NCBI GenBank assembly: GCA_029237695.1
Contig: CM055275.1
Coordinates: 9,250,899-9,314,898, forward strand
Length of the DNA: 64,000 nucleotides
Reading direction: 5' to 3'
Origin: Conchocele bisecta
Lineage: Eukaryota > Mollusca > Bivalvia > Lucinida > Thyasiridae
This document shows positions 31,811 to 44,266 of the stretch, one piece after another. The first letter of the stretch is position 1; each line of letters starts with the position of its first letter. The translations under genes and the position numbers were made by a program. The notes below the pieces were generated by a model, which saw only the letters and a program-made list of their open reading frames with translations, did no database searches and had not been told where the DNA came from.

Positions 31811-32225
31811 TTGTACCATCATGCTGTGACAAATCTACGACCGTCCAACCCACGCTGATCGCATGGTTAAGGTGACATAGTCTCTTTACAAAACTTAACA
31901 TAGGAGAAATATGTTATAACTTCTCTATTTCTTACATCGAAAATTCTTAATATTTCATGCATGCATACCTCTAAGGCTCTACTATCATGCTGTGATAAAT
32001 CCCCGCTGATCTCGAGGTCAACGTCACATTCTTAGTCTCTTTACAAAACTTAACATCAGAGAAATTGGTTATAACTTCTATTTGCTTGTTCGGATCTGCT
32101 TCACATTTCACACACGCATTGCTCCAATGTAACTCTACCACACTGTAACAAATTCACGTTCGTGCCGCCTCCGCTAAGCCCAGTGAAGGTCACAAGCCCA
32201 CAAACTTGGATTTTTTTTGTTTACA
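31811..32225. repeat. ~166-bp tandem cores inside relic 2
   Basis: Two and a half core monomers (GTACCATCATGCTGTGACAA, AACTTAACATAGGAGAAATA, GTTCGGATCTGCTTCACATT); no hairpin at the left because of the RT deletion. Confidence 0.7.
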
Positions 32226-32232
32226 TATTTAG

Positions 32233-32700
32233 GGGCACCTGGGCCCACGCGGGGGGTATTCCGTAAGCCTCGCTTACTGACCAATCTAGTTCTGGTATGT
32301 ATAGACTTCAATGTATTCTGCGTGGTATAAAGCGAAGCCAAGGGGATACTGCACATACCAGAATGCCCATCACATACAACGTCCTCAGTGAGATATGTGA
32401 TTTGTTGAATTCAGAAGTTTGTGCTCCAATGTTGAATTTGACGCTACAATGTATGTGCTCACTGGCGTATTTCGGCTTACTTCGATGTCGGGAGTTCACA
32501 GTTAAATCATTCAGCAATGACTCAGATTATTGTTTGAAGTGCAATGATGTATCCTCTTGGGGGCACTCACTGCTATTTTGTAAAAGAAAATATCAATTCG
32601 TTTAGGAATATGTTGCCCCCTTTCAGATAAATTATTGCATATGTAGAATTCGGTGCTGCATCAGTCAAGCATTTGCCAGACTTGTCGAGACGCCATTCTG
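32233..32700 (+). pseudogene. DIRS relic 2: recombinase catalytic part
   Basis: Best-preserved version of the linker: LQCILRGIKRSQGDTA, then MPITYNVLSEICDLL, CMCSLAYFGLLRCREFTVKS. GEF has become REF and the catalytic Arg is kept. The downstream frame LKCNDVSSWGHSLLFCKRKY continues to a stop near 32,605. Confidence 0.7.
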
Positions 32701-33165
32701 TCATTCATTCGACAAGCCGGAAGCGACTCACCTCTTTCTAGTCAGTAGACTCGGCCCACCTCGCTCTAGGCTCGCATTATATTGCATTCGCATTCTAATG
32801 GAAGCTGCACATTCTAGTGCACGTGAGTCATGCTCTAGTTGTTAACTCAACTCAGATATTTCTGGTCGTCCGCACGACCTAACCCATTCTGGTCTTACAT
32901 TGACCTCGCTCTCGTCGCTACACGGCGGCTCACCTCATTCTAGTCGTGTGCTCATTACTAACTCATTTGGGTCGTCCTACGGCGGCTCACCTATTTCGAG
33001 TCGTGTGCTCATGACTCAACTCACTCTAGTCATCATACGGCGGCTCACCTCTTTCGAGTCGTGTGCCCATGACTCAACTCACTCTAGTCGTCCTACGGTG
33101 GCTCAACTCGTTCTAGTGTTGTGCTTATGACTCAACTCATTCTAGTCACTGACTCACTTAGCTTT
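32700..33165. repeat. ~60-bp CTCACTCTAGTCGTCCTACGG minisatellite
   Basis: At least four imperfect monomers with TCGTCCTACGGCGGCTCACC and TCGTGTGCTCATGACTCAAC. Other units hold only one or two monomers (25,330-25,440, 41,750-41,880, 62,160-62,290). Confidence 0.75.
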
Positions 33166-33588
33166 CTGCGGGTCGATTTGCACACATCTTGTCTCTGGCT
33201 CAGAAAAAAAGTAATGTCTGGCACATGTTTATGTGATGAAATTCAGCTACAGATAGCAGTTAGCGCCCAATGAGGAGCCAAATATGTTATTCATGTTTTA
33301 TGTATATGAATGTGATATGTGCGTATAGTACCGGTACTATGGTAGTTAGTGCATGTTACACATGTATCATATGCATGGTGGGAGTGGGGCCGGCTTTAGT
33401 TTCAGATATAGCCATTTGTCCAGTTACAGCATACAGAGATCACACTGCAATGATAGGTAATATACAATTGCAGCATATATTATGAGTGTATAAATAAGGA
33501 TTTATCAGCAAATATTAGAACCTCAAATCCTGATTTCAGGATATATATTGAAAATTCCCCGCCTCTGACTGTGCTTGTGCAATTTCAG

Positions 33589-33831
33589 TCGATGGCGGGT
33601 GGACCCATTGGGTGTCATACTCCCCATGTACAAAAAGTTGTGGCACCGGCACCCACTTCCAGCAGAGGTCCTGTACGAACCCACAGCCTGCGAATGGCGG
33701 CAAACAGTGTGTTGGCTCCAATAAACAGACAACAAACTGTAACACGCAAGCTTGTCCAACGACCCCTACCACCACAACAAAAACAACAACAACGCCAGTG
33801 CTCGCAACTCTACCGCCCACAATGCCACCAG
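33589..33831 (+). CDS. Unit 3: TSP1 repeat + Thr linker exon (subtype B)
   Basis: 81 codons, one more than subtype A. The TSP1 core is intact. The linker reads TPTTTTKTTTTPVLATLPPT, which separates this unit and unit 5 from subtype A. The donor is CCAG|GTAATG. Confidence 0.88.
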
Positions 33832-35378
33832 GTAATGAACCCGTTTCTGAGACGATTCTAATAATGTCTCTTTATATATATTATTATTAGAATTGGCTCT
33901 GAGACGGGTGCCTGTGACTTTGATGGCACAGAAATAGGGACCCATGATTATCACTTACAATGCTGAATTAAATTTCGTCGTCTGCTGTTTGTTTTTCATT
34001 TTTCTCATCAACAACTAGTCCAATAAATATGACTAACCACTACGTACGGGGGAAGGGAGCGACATAGTAAGCGGACTGAAACCTTGGAATACCTTCCACT
34101 GATCAACAACATGGTTTGACAAAGGAAATGATTCTAAAATGTTGTCAAACCATGTTTGTTTTAGAAAGAAGATAAAAGCACAAAATAACAGCCAACTATA
34201 ATTTGTGTTTCCCGTATTCTAAGGGTTATACAACATGCTGAGCACATTCAGAGTGCTCGTGTACAAAATCTGGGAATTTGTTTGTGAAATCTGACATGTG
34301 CTCAGTCTTAGCCGATCTAACTGACCGTTTTAAAGTACAAATTTCATGCTCGGAATATTTTATAATTACGGGCCCTGACTATTATGTGAAACAAGGGGAG
34401 GGAATGGCAGAGGCTATTTCTGGACAATTGACATTATTGAACCCTGCTTGTCGTAAAACTTAAAATATATGCAGTAGCCTATTTCATCAACTCCCCCAAC
34501 ATATACTTTGGGGAGTTGATGAAGTAGGCTACAGATAAGCTTTGTGTCTAAAGAATATTTACCCACTGATTTCAAATTCAATGTGTATATTATTTTTGCA
34601 AACGGATTGTGCATTTTATAAGCCAAAGGTGAATATAAAAGATTAATTACTTACGGTGGAAGAATTTTTATCGAGGCCGTACAGCTTAGAAGTATTTGCA
34701 CTTTTAGGCAGGTGCGTGTTTGTTACATTCGGATGATTTGGTATTCTTGGTTAAAACATATTGCACCCACTGATTTCCAATTCAATGTGTATTTTACTAT
34801 TGTAAAATGATTATGGAATGTATCACATGCAAATGAGGCAATACAGACTGTGCCTGGAGAAATAGGGCATATGTGACCAGTGTAGCTACTGTAGCCGATT
34901 TCACCAAAATTGCATTTTTAATTTACGGATACATATATAATTGTTTACTATACTGAATTTATTACATTATCACAGCCATTTTGGCTGTGATAATGTAATA
35001 AATTCAGTACGATAATTCTGCATAGTTTTATTCATCAAATATATGCAGTCATTAGTTGTGTATGAAATAGTGCATTTTGGGAAAAATAAATGAATACTCC
35101 CACAAAATATACTAAGCTAAATAAGTAAACTTAGCAATTTTGGTGAAATCGGCTACTGATCATATAGCGCACTCCTGGAGCCTGATACATATATATTTTG
35201 CTTGTTAGAAGCATGATGGATGTTTCATTGATGATGGAATGGCGAACAGTGCAGATCCAGATCAGATTGTGCGGATGCACAGGCTGATCTGGATCTACAC
35301 TGGTTGCAGAACAAATGCGACCAATTTCTCCAATCGCAGCCACATATAAACATAATTTCATTGTGTTTTCTTGTACAG
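33832..35378 (+). other. Unit 3 intron 1, full-length form
   Basis: 1,547 bases; the three stem-loops are present. The ~61-codon frame is open at about 34,278-34,463. The inverted GTAGCCGATTTCACC pair has lost part of its left arm. Confidence 0.6.
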
Positions 35379-35616
35379 AGTGTAACCTGACTTTGCCAGT
35401 CGACGTTGTGTTTGTTCTCGACGCATCCGGCAGTGTGAACGCGCAAAACTTCCAAACGATGTTAACATTCGTGAACAAAGTAGTAGATGGTTTCCCAGTT
35501 AGCCAGAATGAAACTCACATCGGCTTGGTCACGTTTAGTAGCGACGCGCACCTTCAGTTCTATCTGAACCAATACTTCGACAAAACTGCCATCAAACAAG
35601 CCGTCTCTCAAACCAG
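35379..35616 (+). CDS. Unit 3: vWA domain exon 1
   Basis: 238 bases. DASGSVNAQNF replaces DASGSVGSQNF, a change just after the MIDAS loop; PVSQNET keeps the sequon; DKTAIKQ replaces DKAAIKQ. The donor context is ACCAG|GTTCTT. Confidence 0.87.
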
Positions 35617-35640
35617 GTTCTTATTCTACTTATACTAGGG

Positions 35641-35815
35641 ATGGGTTGTGTCCTAGGGGTTAGAACACCTGACTTCAAATCCGGAGATTGTGGGTTCAAA
35701 CCTCACCTAGGTATCAAACATACTTTCATATTATTCCATCCCACTGGTCTGCCGGATGAGACTCTATATGTCTCTAAATGACCTTCGCTTTGGCTGGGAT
35801 GTTAAACCCTCTTTT
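35641..35815 (+). mobile_element. tRNA-derived SINE-like insertion (unit 3)
   Basis: Orthologous copy. Box A has drifted (TGTCCTAGGGG); box B (GGTTCAAACC) is kept. Confidence 0.6.
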
Positions 35816-36099
35816 ACTTTTACTATCTATTTATACTGCAACACCCCCTTTCGGGGATGTACAGTATCATATTTTGTTCATATACACATGTACATACAAT
35901 CAAATACAATCGAGTTTTCCCTGTAATTAGCCGGTACCTCATACAGCTGGATGGACTGATGACGTGTGGATAAAGTGTCTTGCTCAAGGACTCAGCACAT
36001 TACCTCTTGTGAGGCTGAAACGCACGACCATAGGATCAGCTGTCAGCATTGCTCTAGTCACAGACCTAATTCACTGTAGAGCCTGATCAGCCTGTACAT

Positions 36100-36255
36100 C
36101 TGGGGCCCGTTTCACTAAACTTTGTACGACTAAAATGTTCGTAAGTGCAAAATTTGTATCGTCTGGAAACGTTGTTGATGTGAAATTTACAGACTATAAT
36201 AAGTTTGCACTTTCGAACATTTTAGTCGTACAAAGTTTAGTGAAACAGCCCCCAG
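36100..36255. mobile_element. GGGCCCGTTTCACTAAA MITE (unit 3)
   Basis: Same inverted ends and position as in units 1 and 2. Confidence 0.8.
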
Positions 36256-36340
36256 TTATATATTATGTTATGAGTATACATATACAACACAATGGAAGAA
36301 AATATCTTCATTGAAAATCAGTTAATTCTTAGCATGTTTT

Positions 36341-36516
36341 TATGCCACCGGGTTTCGAAGAAACGGGTGGCATATAGTGTTTGGACCGTCCGTCTGTCCG
36401 TCCATCCGTCTGTCCGTCTGTCCGTCCGTCACACATTTCGGTTAACCACTTTGTCACAGTTTCTCAAATATGCTGCAGGTGGCATCCGCGTTCGACAGAC
36501 GCATTTCTTGTTTATT
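36341..36516. mobile_element. Hairpin + (CCGT)n insertion, subtype B marker
   Basis: The hairpin TATGCCACC...GGTGGCATA (loop GGGTTTCGAAGAAAC) is followed by a CCGTCTGTCCGTCC microsatellite and ~110 bases. Units 1, 2, 4 and 7' have AGCATGTTTTTTCTTCATCA uninterrupted here. Unit 5 and mirror unit 6' have the insertion. Structure is as in pearl/Helentron-like elements but without tandem cores. Confidence 0.75.
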
Positions 36517-36540
36517 CATCAGAATGTATTTTCTTTTCAG

Positions 36541-36659
36541 CTATGCAGGTGGTGGAACTAATACGTACGGTGCCATCAAATATACGATAGTGTATGTTTT
36601 CAATGCCACAAATGGAATGAGAAGCAATGCAGCAAAAATTGCTATTATTGTTACTGATG
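36541..36659 (+). CDS. Unit 3: vWA domain exon 2
   Basis: 119 bases; TIVYVFNATNG replaces TRVNVFNATNG; MIDAS Thr and Asp are kept; donor GATG|GTGAGT. The TIR MITE follows at 36,706-36,944. Confidence 0.88.
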
Positions 36660-37059
36660 GTGAGTGGCATATACCGCATAACCTGTGTATTCCACTATCA
36701 TTAAATGTGACTGTGACTGGAGAAATGGGGCTTATGGGTTTTGTGACCAGTGTAACTCCTAATCAAACAGCACACTCCTGTAGCATGAGAGCGATCTATA
36801 TTGCTTTGTAGATGTATGACGGGTGTATCATTGATGGAATAGCGAAAAGTGCAGATCCTGATAAGACTGTGCGGATGTACAGTCTGATCCAGATCTGCAT
36901 GGGTCACAAAATCCATAAGCCCCATTTCTCCAGTCACAGCCACAAATGTGTTTTTCTTTCAATTATTGTTTTTTATACTATATATATGTTTTATCACTTT
37001 CATTAATGTGCATATCTGCATATATATAGTGTGATATACATCACACTTCCATAGATCAT

Positions 37060-37960
37060 GTCAGCCTCTGTAGCTAATGATATTATAATTTCCAAGTAAC
37101 CCCAGTGACCTTGACATCACCCCTGAATCTCAATAACCATGGCATTGCCACTCGTAGACAGTAAACTTGATATCATTTCCAGGCATACCCAGTAATATTG
37201 ACATAACACTGAGTAACACTGAAATTGTACATGTAATTACCAGTTAACTATCGTGCAACTTTTACATTACAGTTACCTATCAACTTCAGTAACCTTGACA
37301 CTATAATTGCCAATTATCCCCAGTTACCTTGATATTTCCATCACCAGTGAATCTCAATAACCATGACATTGCCACTCAATTACAGTAACCTTGATATTAA
37401 AATTGCCAATCAACCCCAGTACCGGTAACTTTGACATTTCATTTGCCAGTCAATTCCAGTAAACATTGCAATTTGCAGTTATCCCTAGTAACCTTGACAT
37501 TGCAATTGCCAGTTAACCACATTGTAGCTTTGACATTATACATGTACTTGCTAGTTAATGACTGTGACCTTTACATCACAATTACCTGTCAACCACACTT
37601 TCCTCGACACTGCAGTGGACAGTTCAGCAGTAGCCTTGACATTGCAAATGCCAGTTAACTTGAGTAACCTTGACATTGCACTGCCAGTAAACCCGACTAA
37701 CCTTGACATTGAAATTGCCAGTAAACCCCGGTAATCTAACATTGCAATTGTCAATCAACCCAAGTAACCTCGAAATTGACATTGTAAGTAAACCCTAGTA
37801 AGTTAGCATTGCCATTGTCAATCAACCACAGTAACCTTGACATTGCAATTGCCTGACTGGTAATTGCAATGTCAAGGTTACTGGGATTGTCATTAGCATA
37901 TCCATTGCAGTGTCCAATCCATTCGTGAAACTGTTACCTTGACATTATCAGTCAGCCCAT
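37060..37960. repeat. Intron 3 minisatellite (unit 3)
   Basis: Same family and similar length as in unit 2, with a few monomers lost near 37,200. Confidence 0.8.
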
Positions 37961-37978
37961 GTAACCGTGCCATTGCAG

Positions 37979-38191
37979 GACAGTCGGACAGCGAAACTTC
38001 CACAATAAAGGAGGCAGGCGCCTTGCGAGATCTAGGTGTCACTGTTTTCTCCATCGGCGTTGGTAGTGGTGTCGGGACAACCGAGTTGAATGGCATGGCA
38101 ACCGATCCAGACTCCAAGCATGTGTTCGAGGTTACAGATTTCAGCTCCCTGAACTCGATTACGGGATCTCTGGTGAAAAGCGCATGTGAAG
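37979..38191 (+). CDS. Unit 3: vWA domain exon 3
   Basis: 213 bases, peptide practically the consensus (QSDSETSTIKEAGALRDLG to KSACEG). Acceptor CATTGCAG, donor GAAG|GTAAAT. Confidence 0.88.
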
Positions 38192-38540
38192 GTAAATGAT
38201 GTTGGTAATAAAACATGCTTGGTATTTACTTGAATCTTATAGCTGTCGACTATTTAAAACCTTAATGTTCCAGCTAAAATTTATTCTAAAGAATTTGTGT
38301 AATGGGTGAATAAAAATGACTCGATTTATTCACTTCGGCATTTTTGGTTTTGAATACTGATATTTTATGCCAACACAATAGTGGTCTGGGTCGGGGTATA
38401 TAGTGATCGCCCTCTCTGTCCGTCTCTTTGTCTGTCGGTAGACAATTTTATTTTCTGTGTGCTAATTCGAATACCATCTATCTGATATTCACAAAACTTC
38501 ACATGCATAGTCAGATCAAACACGGGGAGAATGATATTGA

Positions 38541-39050
38541 ATGTCGGAGCTAGATTTGTACGAACGGGATATTATCAACATGGCGACTCGTTATTCTGAG
38601 AAGGGGTTTTACGAGTATCACAAAATGTTCTCTGCCGAAGCAGCTGCCCATCTCAGATTCAATGGAATTAAGATTGATTGGTCTGTAATAAATAACAGTC
38701 TGTATTGTTCCATATTTTCTAATTACAAAGCCAATGCTTGTGCAGGGTGTGGAAGCACGCTGCATATGTCTGACATTTTTTGTTCTTCGCTAGTGATACG
38801 CACAAATGATTCTGTAACTAATCAGGTGGTCGCTACATCAGCGAGTCCGAATGTTGGCAGTATGGCATATCGCGGGAACACAAACAGGGAAATCGTTGGT
38901 CGAATGCGGGTGATACATAAATGGGAATGAAATTTGTTGTGACACTTTCAACACCCAACGTGGATGTCGGGTTTGTCATTGCAAGTTCATTCATGCGTGC
39001 TTACTATGCAAAGGCAAGGATCACTGTAAATGTAATTGTGAAAACTCAAA
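38541..39050 (+). pseudogene. DIRS relic 3: gag-like ORF, most complete
   Basis: 129 codons open to MRVIHKWE, then a stop. In the next frame comes the Cys/His segment (CNCEN ending). It includes CAGCGSTLHMSDIFC, a Cys-rich motif upstream of the knuckle. Start chosen at the ATG of MSELDLYERD; the true start may lie upstream. Confidence 0.62.
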
Positions 39051-39106
39051 AAAGTGGAAAGGCCAGGGACAGAGAATTCAAACCTTGAGATAATGTCTCG
39101 GTTAAG

Positions 39107-39504
39107 TTTGTTTGTTTGTTTATTAGTGTTTAGCGGCATATCAACAGCTAAGGTCATGTAAGGCCGCTCAAACGGGTTCGATCCCATTTTAACCTGCTGC
39201 ATTGGGGGAAAATCCCAAAATCAGAACGGAATATTTACATCGAGAACAAATATATTCAGCCCTGAAATTAGAATAACCTGACCTGGTGCTAGGTGCATAC
39301 CACACCAAAGTTACTTGGCCCCTTCCCCTAAAATAGGATTAAGAATATCGTAATACTCACATAAGGGGTATAACCCGATGATTCAACGGTCACATACAAA
39401 ATACCAAAGACATATGTGAGGGCAAAACCAAGTATACAGTCGGGATTCCGGTAAGGATGATCCCACTCGTTAAATTACACATCGCGAGCTCCCACCTGCC
39501 ACCC
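39107..39504 (-). mobile_element. SINE-like insertion with TSD in relic 3
   Basis: Same element and same site as at 31,077. Flanks are ATGTCTCGGTTAAG (39,093-39,106) and ATGTCTCGGGTAAG (39,505-39,518). Confidence 0.8.
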
Positions 39505-40485
39505 ATGTCTCGGGTAAGCCCTATTCATGTTCATGAATTGGCTGATGAGTTGAAACGCCATCCGGACAATAACTTTAGTAATTACCTACTTCATGGTTTT
39601 GTGCACGGTTTCGAAACAGAAATTTCACAGTTACCTAAGTTACCTTTTGAGTGTATAAACTTGTTGTCGGCAATCAAGCAGCATGGCATAACTTCACAGT
39701 TGGTTCAGTCTGAACTTGAAACATGATATGTGATCGGCTCGTTTGATTCCATACCATTTTCACAATATTGCATAAGTCCAACCGGTGTAGCTGAGGGAAA
39801 GTACTCTTGGAAAAAGAGATTGATTGTGGATTTCTCAGCACCCCATGATAATATTCTACATCCAAGTCTTAACGACCTTATAGATAAAGAGGAATACTCT
39901 TTGACATATGTTACAATTGACTATGCCATATATATTACCAGAAAGCAAGGCATTGGGAGTAAATTTTGTAATGTGGACATTAGGGTTGCTTTTAAACAGA
40001 TTCCTATCCATAAGTTGGAGCTCTTTCGTGCATTAAATGGGATGATATGCATTATTTCTATACCAGATTTGTTTTTAGAAGTCGATCTAGCCCCAAAATA
40101 TTTTGACTGCTTGTCACAGGCTATTTGCTGGATCCTGAAAAACAATTATGGGGTGAAACATTATCTACATTTGCTGGAGGACTTCCTCACGATAAATAAT
40201 CCGACGGAAGATGCTGATGGTACTATGGCTATTTTGCGGTTTGTTTTTGCAAGACTATGCATACCATTATCATCTACAAAAACTATGGGACCTGTTACAG
40301 TAATTGAGTTCGGTATCATATTAGACCGCGTGAAAATGGAGGCCAGATTGCCGCTAGAAAAATACAGCGCATTGCTGCTCTGCTTCAAGCGTTCTCAACA
40401 AAGAATACGTGTACTAAAAGAGTTGCTATGTCTTCTGGGACATCTCAATTTTGCATGCCTGGTGATTTATCCGGGTCGTGCATTT
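39505..40485 (+). pseudogene. DIRS relic 3: reverse transcriptase, longest copy
   Basis: One frame is open from the HELADELKRHPDNN segment to about 40,608 except for the shared TGA at 39,724-39,726 between SELET and YVIGSFDSIPF. Motifs in order: SPTGVAEGK, KKRLIVDFSAPHDN, CNVDIRVAFKQIPI (first catalytic Asp), LSQAICWILKNNYGVKHYL, HLLEDFL (YxDD box degraded to L-E-D), VIEFGIILDRVKMEARLP. A one-base loss in the A-run after LPLEK shifts the frame of the following RNase H-proximal part, while LLCLLGHLNFACLVIYPGRAF is still recognisable. It cannot encode an active enzyme. Confidence 0.78.
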
Positions 40486-40670
40486 GTTTCTTACATGGTC
40501 AGGCGGGAATACATGGCAAGCACAGTTACCTTCTGTAAGCGAGGATTTGCTAATTTATTTTGTGACTTTTTGCCACGAGTCCTTGCAACTTCGGCTGGCT
40601 ACCATTAAACTATGTTTAGCTGGTATTCGTTTTCATTACCTACAAGAGGGCATGGATAATCCTATGTATA
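40485..40670 (+). pseudogene. DIRS relic 3: recombinase N-terminal part
   Basis: LQLRLATIKLCLAGIRFHYL with the same break at the C-rich hairpin (40,670-40,705) as in relic 1. Confidence 0.65.
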
Positions 40671-41285
40671 CACCCCCCCCCCCCCGCAACGAGTTGTGGG
40701 GGACATGCATTCCTGTAAGGCTCTACTACCATGTTGTGCCAAATCCACGACCGTCCTACCCCCGCTGATCCCAAGGTCAAGGTCAAATACTTAGTCTCTT
40801 TACAAAACTTAACATCAGAGAAATATGTTCTTCTATTTCCTTCATATAAAATGCTTAATATTTCACACATGCATTCCTGTAAGGCGATACTACCCTTATG
40901 TGACAAATCTGCGACCGTCTAACCCACGCTGTTCCCAAAGTCAAGTTGACATAATCTCTTTACAAAACTTAACATCAGGGAAATATGTTATAACTTCTAT
41001 TTTTTTCATCGCATATTCTTAATATTTCATGCATGCATTCCTCTAAGGATCTGCTATCATGCGGTTATAAATCCCCGCTGATCTCGAGGTCAAGGTCACA
41101 TACTTAGTCTCTTTACAAAACTTAACATCAGAGAAATTGGTTTTGACTTATATTTCCTTGCTCGGATCTGCTTTACATTTCACACACGCTCCAATGGACC
41201 TCTAGCACCCTGTGACAAAGTCACGTTCGTGCCGCCCCCGCTAAGCCCAGTGAATGTCACAAGCCCACACACTTGGATATTCAGC
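40670..41285. mobile_element. Hairpin + tandem cores inside relic 3
   Basis: ACACCCCCCCC/GTGGGGG hairpin, then about four core monomers, ending at TTTACATATTTAG-like ACATATTTAGGGGTACA, where the recombinase resumes. Confidence 0.7.
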
Positions 41286-41289
41286 TTAC

Positions 41290-41755
41290 ATATTTAGGGG
41301 TACATGAGCCCACGCGGGGGGTATTCCGTAAACCTCGCTTAATGACCAATCTAGTTCTGGTAAGCATAGACTTCAATGTATTCTGTGCGGTATAAAGCGA
41401 AGCCAAGGCGATACTGCACATACCAGAATGCCAATCACATACAACGTCCTCAGTCAGATATGTGATGTGTTGCATTCAGGAGATTTTGCTCCAATGTTGG
41501 ATCTGACGCTACAATGTATGTGCTCACTGGTGTATTTCGGCTTCCTTCGATGTGGGGAGTTCACAGTTAAATCATTGAGCAATGATTCTAGTTAGAAGTG
41601 CAAGGATGTATCCTCTTGGGAGCACTCACTGCTACTTTGTAAAAGAAAATATCAATTCGTTTTGGAATACTTTGCCCCCTTTCAGATAAATTATTGCATA
41701 TGTAGAGTTCGGTGCTGCATCAGTCAAGCATTTGCCAGACTTCTCGAGACGTCTT
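41290..41755 (+). pseudogene. DIRS relic 3: recombinase catalytic part
   Basis: GIKRSQGD-equivalent, MPITYNVLSQICDVL, CMCSLVYFGFLRCGEFTVKS with the catalytic Arg in FLRCGEF, then a TAG at about 41,597 before KCKDVSSWEHSLLL. Confidence 0.68.
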
Positions 41756-42317
41756 GGGTCGTCCTACGGAGGCCCACCTATTTCAAGTCGTGTGCTCATG
41801 ACTCAACTCACTCTAGTCGTCATACGGTGGCTCAACTGTTTCTAGTGTTGTGTTTATGACTCACATCATTCTAGTCACTGACTCGCTTAGCTTTCTGCGG
41901 GTCGATTTGCACACATCTTGTTTCTGGCTCACAAATAAATAATGTCTGGCACATGTTGATCTGATGAAATTCAGCTACAGATAGGAGTTAGCTCCCAATC
42001 AAGAGCCAAATATGTCATCCATGTTTTATGTATATGAAGGTTATATGTGCGTATAGTACCGTTACTATGGTAGTTAGTGCATGTTACACATGTATCATAT
42101 ACATAGTGGGAGTGGGACCGGGTTGACTTTCAGATATAGCCGTTGGTCCAGTTACAGCATACATAGATCACCCTGAAATGATAGGTAATATATAATTGCA
42201 GCATATATTATGAGTGTATAAATAAGGATTTATCAGCAAATATCAGGAACCTCAAATCCTGATTTCAAGATATATATTGAAAATTCCCCGCCTCTGACTG
42301 TGCTTGTGCAATTTCAG

Positions 42318-42557
42318 TCGATGGCGGGTGGACCCATTGGGTGTCATACTCCCCATGTACAGAAAGTTGTGGCACCGGCACCCACTTCCAGCAGAGGTCC
42401 TGTACGAACCCACAGCCTGCGAATGGCGGCAAACAGTGTGTTGGCTCCAATAAACAGGCAACAAACTGTAACACGCAAGCTTGTCCAACGACCGCTACCA
42501 CCACAACAACAACAACGACGCCATTGCCCGAAACTCCACCGCCCACAACTCCACCAG
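42318..42557 (+). CDS. Unit 4: TSP1 repeat + Thr linker exon (subtype A)
   Basis: 80 codons. CTESC replaces CTKSC, keeping C-x-x-S-C; linker PLPETPPPTTPPG; donor CCAG|GTAACT. Confidence 0.88.
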
Positions 42558-43196
42558 GTAACTTTGATCACAGGAACCCGTTTCTGAGACGATTCTAATA
42601 ATGTCTCTTTATAGATATTAGTATTAGCATTGTCTCTGAGACGGGTGCCTGTGACTTTCACGGCACAGAAATAGGGACCCATGATTATCACTTACAATGC
42701 TGAATTAAATTTCGTCGTCTGCTGTTTGTTCTTCATTTTTCTCATCAACAACTAGTCCTATAAATATGACAAACCACTACGTACGGGGGAAGGGAGCGAC
42801 ATAGTAAGCGGACTGAAACCGTGGAATACCTTGCACAGATCAACAACATGGTTTGACAAAGGAAATGATTATAAAATGATTATAAAATGCTGTCAAACCA
42901 TGTTTGTTTTGGAAAGAAGACAAAACACAAAATAACAGCCAACTATAAATAAGTATACTTGGAAATTTTGGTGAAATCGGCTACTGATCATATAGCGCAC
43001 TCCCGGAGACTAATAACGATCTATGTTGCTTGTTTGAAGCATGATGGATGTTTCATTGATGGAACAGTGCAGATCCAGATCAGATTGTGCGGATGCACAG
43101 GCTGATCTGGATCTACACTGGTAACAGAACAAATGCGACCAATTTATCCAATCACAGCCACATATAAACATCCTTTCTTTGTGTTTTCTTGTACAG
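42558..43196 (+). other. Unit 4 intron 1 with ~0.96-kb deletion
   Basis: Only 639 bases. The joint at about 42,948 (GCCAACTATAAATAAGTATACT) removes two hairpins and the 61-codon frame. Mirror unit 7' has the full ~1.6-kb form. Confidence 0.75.
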
Positions 43197-43434
43197 AGTG
43201 TAACCTGACTCTGCCAGTGGACGTTGTGTTTGTTCTCGACGCATCCGGCAGTGTGGGATCACAAAACTTCCAAACGATGTTAACATTCGTCAACAAAGTA
43301 GTAGATGGTTTTCCAGTTAACCAGAATGAAACTCACATCGGCTTGGTTACGTTTAGTAGCGACGCACACCTTCGGTTCTATCTGAACCAATATTTCGACA
43401 AAGCTGCCATCAAACAAGCCGTCTCTCAAACCAG
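43197..43434 (+). CDS. Unit 4: vWA domain exon 1
   Basis: 238 bases, DASGS intact, NET sequon kept; HLRFYLNQ replaces HLQFYLNQ. Confidence 0.88.
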
Positions 43435-43460
43435 GTTTTCTTCTTATTCTATTTATACTA

Positions 43461-43640
43461 GGGATGTGTTGTGGCCTAGGGGTTAGAACACCTGACTTAA
43501 AATTCGGAGATTGTGGGTTCAAACCTCACCTAGGCATCAAACATACTTTCATAGTATTTCCATCCCACTGGTCTGTCGGATGAGACTCTATATGTCTCTA
43601 AATGATCTTCGATTTGACTGGGATGTTAAACATTTTTTTC
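43461..43640 (+). mobile_element. tRNA-derived SINE-like insertion (unit 4)
   Basis: Orthologous copy with box A and box B motifs kept. Confidence 0.65.
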
Positions 43641-43899
43641 ACTTTTACTATCTATTTATACTGCAACACCCTCATTCGGGGATGTACATGTACATACAAT
43701 CAAATGCAATCGAGTTTTCCCAGTAATTAGCCGGTACCATATACAGCTGGATGGACTGAAGAAGTGTGGATAAAGTGTCTTGCTCAAGGATTCAACACAT
43801 TACCTCTTTTGAGGCTGAAACCCACGACCATAGGATCAGCTGTCAGCATTGTTCTAGTCACAGAACTGATTCATTGAAGAGCCTGATCAGCCTGTACAT

Positions 43900-44055
43900 C
43901 TGGGGCCCGTTTCACTAAACTTTGTACGACTAAAATGTTCGTAAGTGCAAAATTTGGATCGTCTGGAAACGTTGTTGATGTGAAATTTACAGACTATCAT
44001 AAGTTTGCACTTTCGAACATTTTAGTCGTACAAAGTTTAGTGAAACAGCCCCCAG
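43900..44055. mobile_element. GGGCCCGTTTCACTAAA MITE (unit 4)
   Basis: Same inverted ends and position as in units 1-3. Confidence 0.8.
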
Positions 44056-44147
44056 TTATATACTATGTTATGGAAGAAAATATCATCATTGAAAATCAGT
44101 TAATTCTTAGCATGTTTTTTCTTCATCATAATGTATTTTCGTTTCAG

Positions 44148-44266
44148 CTATGCAGGTGGTGGAACCAATACGTACGGTGCCATCAAATATACGAGAGTGA
44201 ATGTTTTCAATGCCACAAATGGAATGAGAAGCAATGCAGCAAAAATTGCTATTATTGTTACTGATG
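44148..44266 (+). CDS. Unit 4: vWA domain exon 2
   Basis: 119 bases, consensus peptide, donor GATG|GTGAGT. The MITE that normally follows has lost its left half (ATTCCACTAGATGGAATAGG joint near 44,304). Confidence 0.88.

Noticed and set aside
39921..40388. Minus-strand ORFs across the RT relic
   Set aside because: The + strand reading shows ordered DIRS-type RT motifs; the opposite frames have none.
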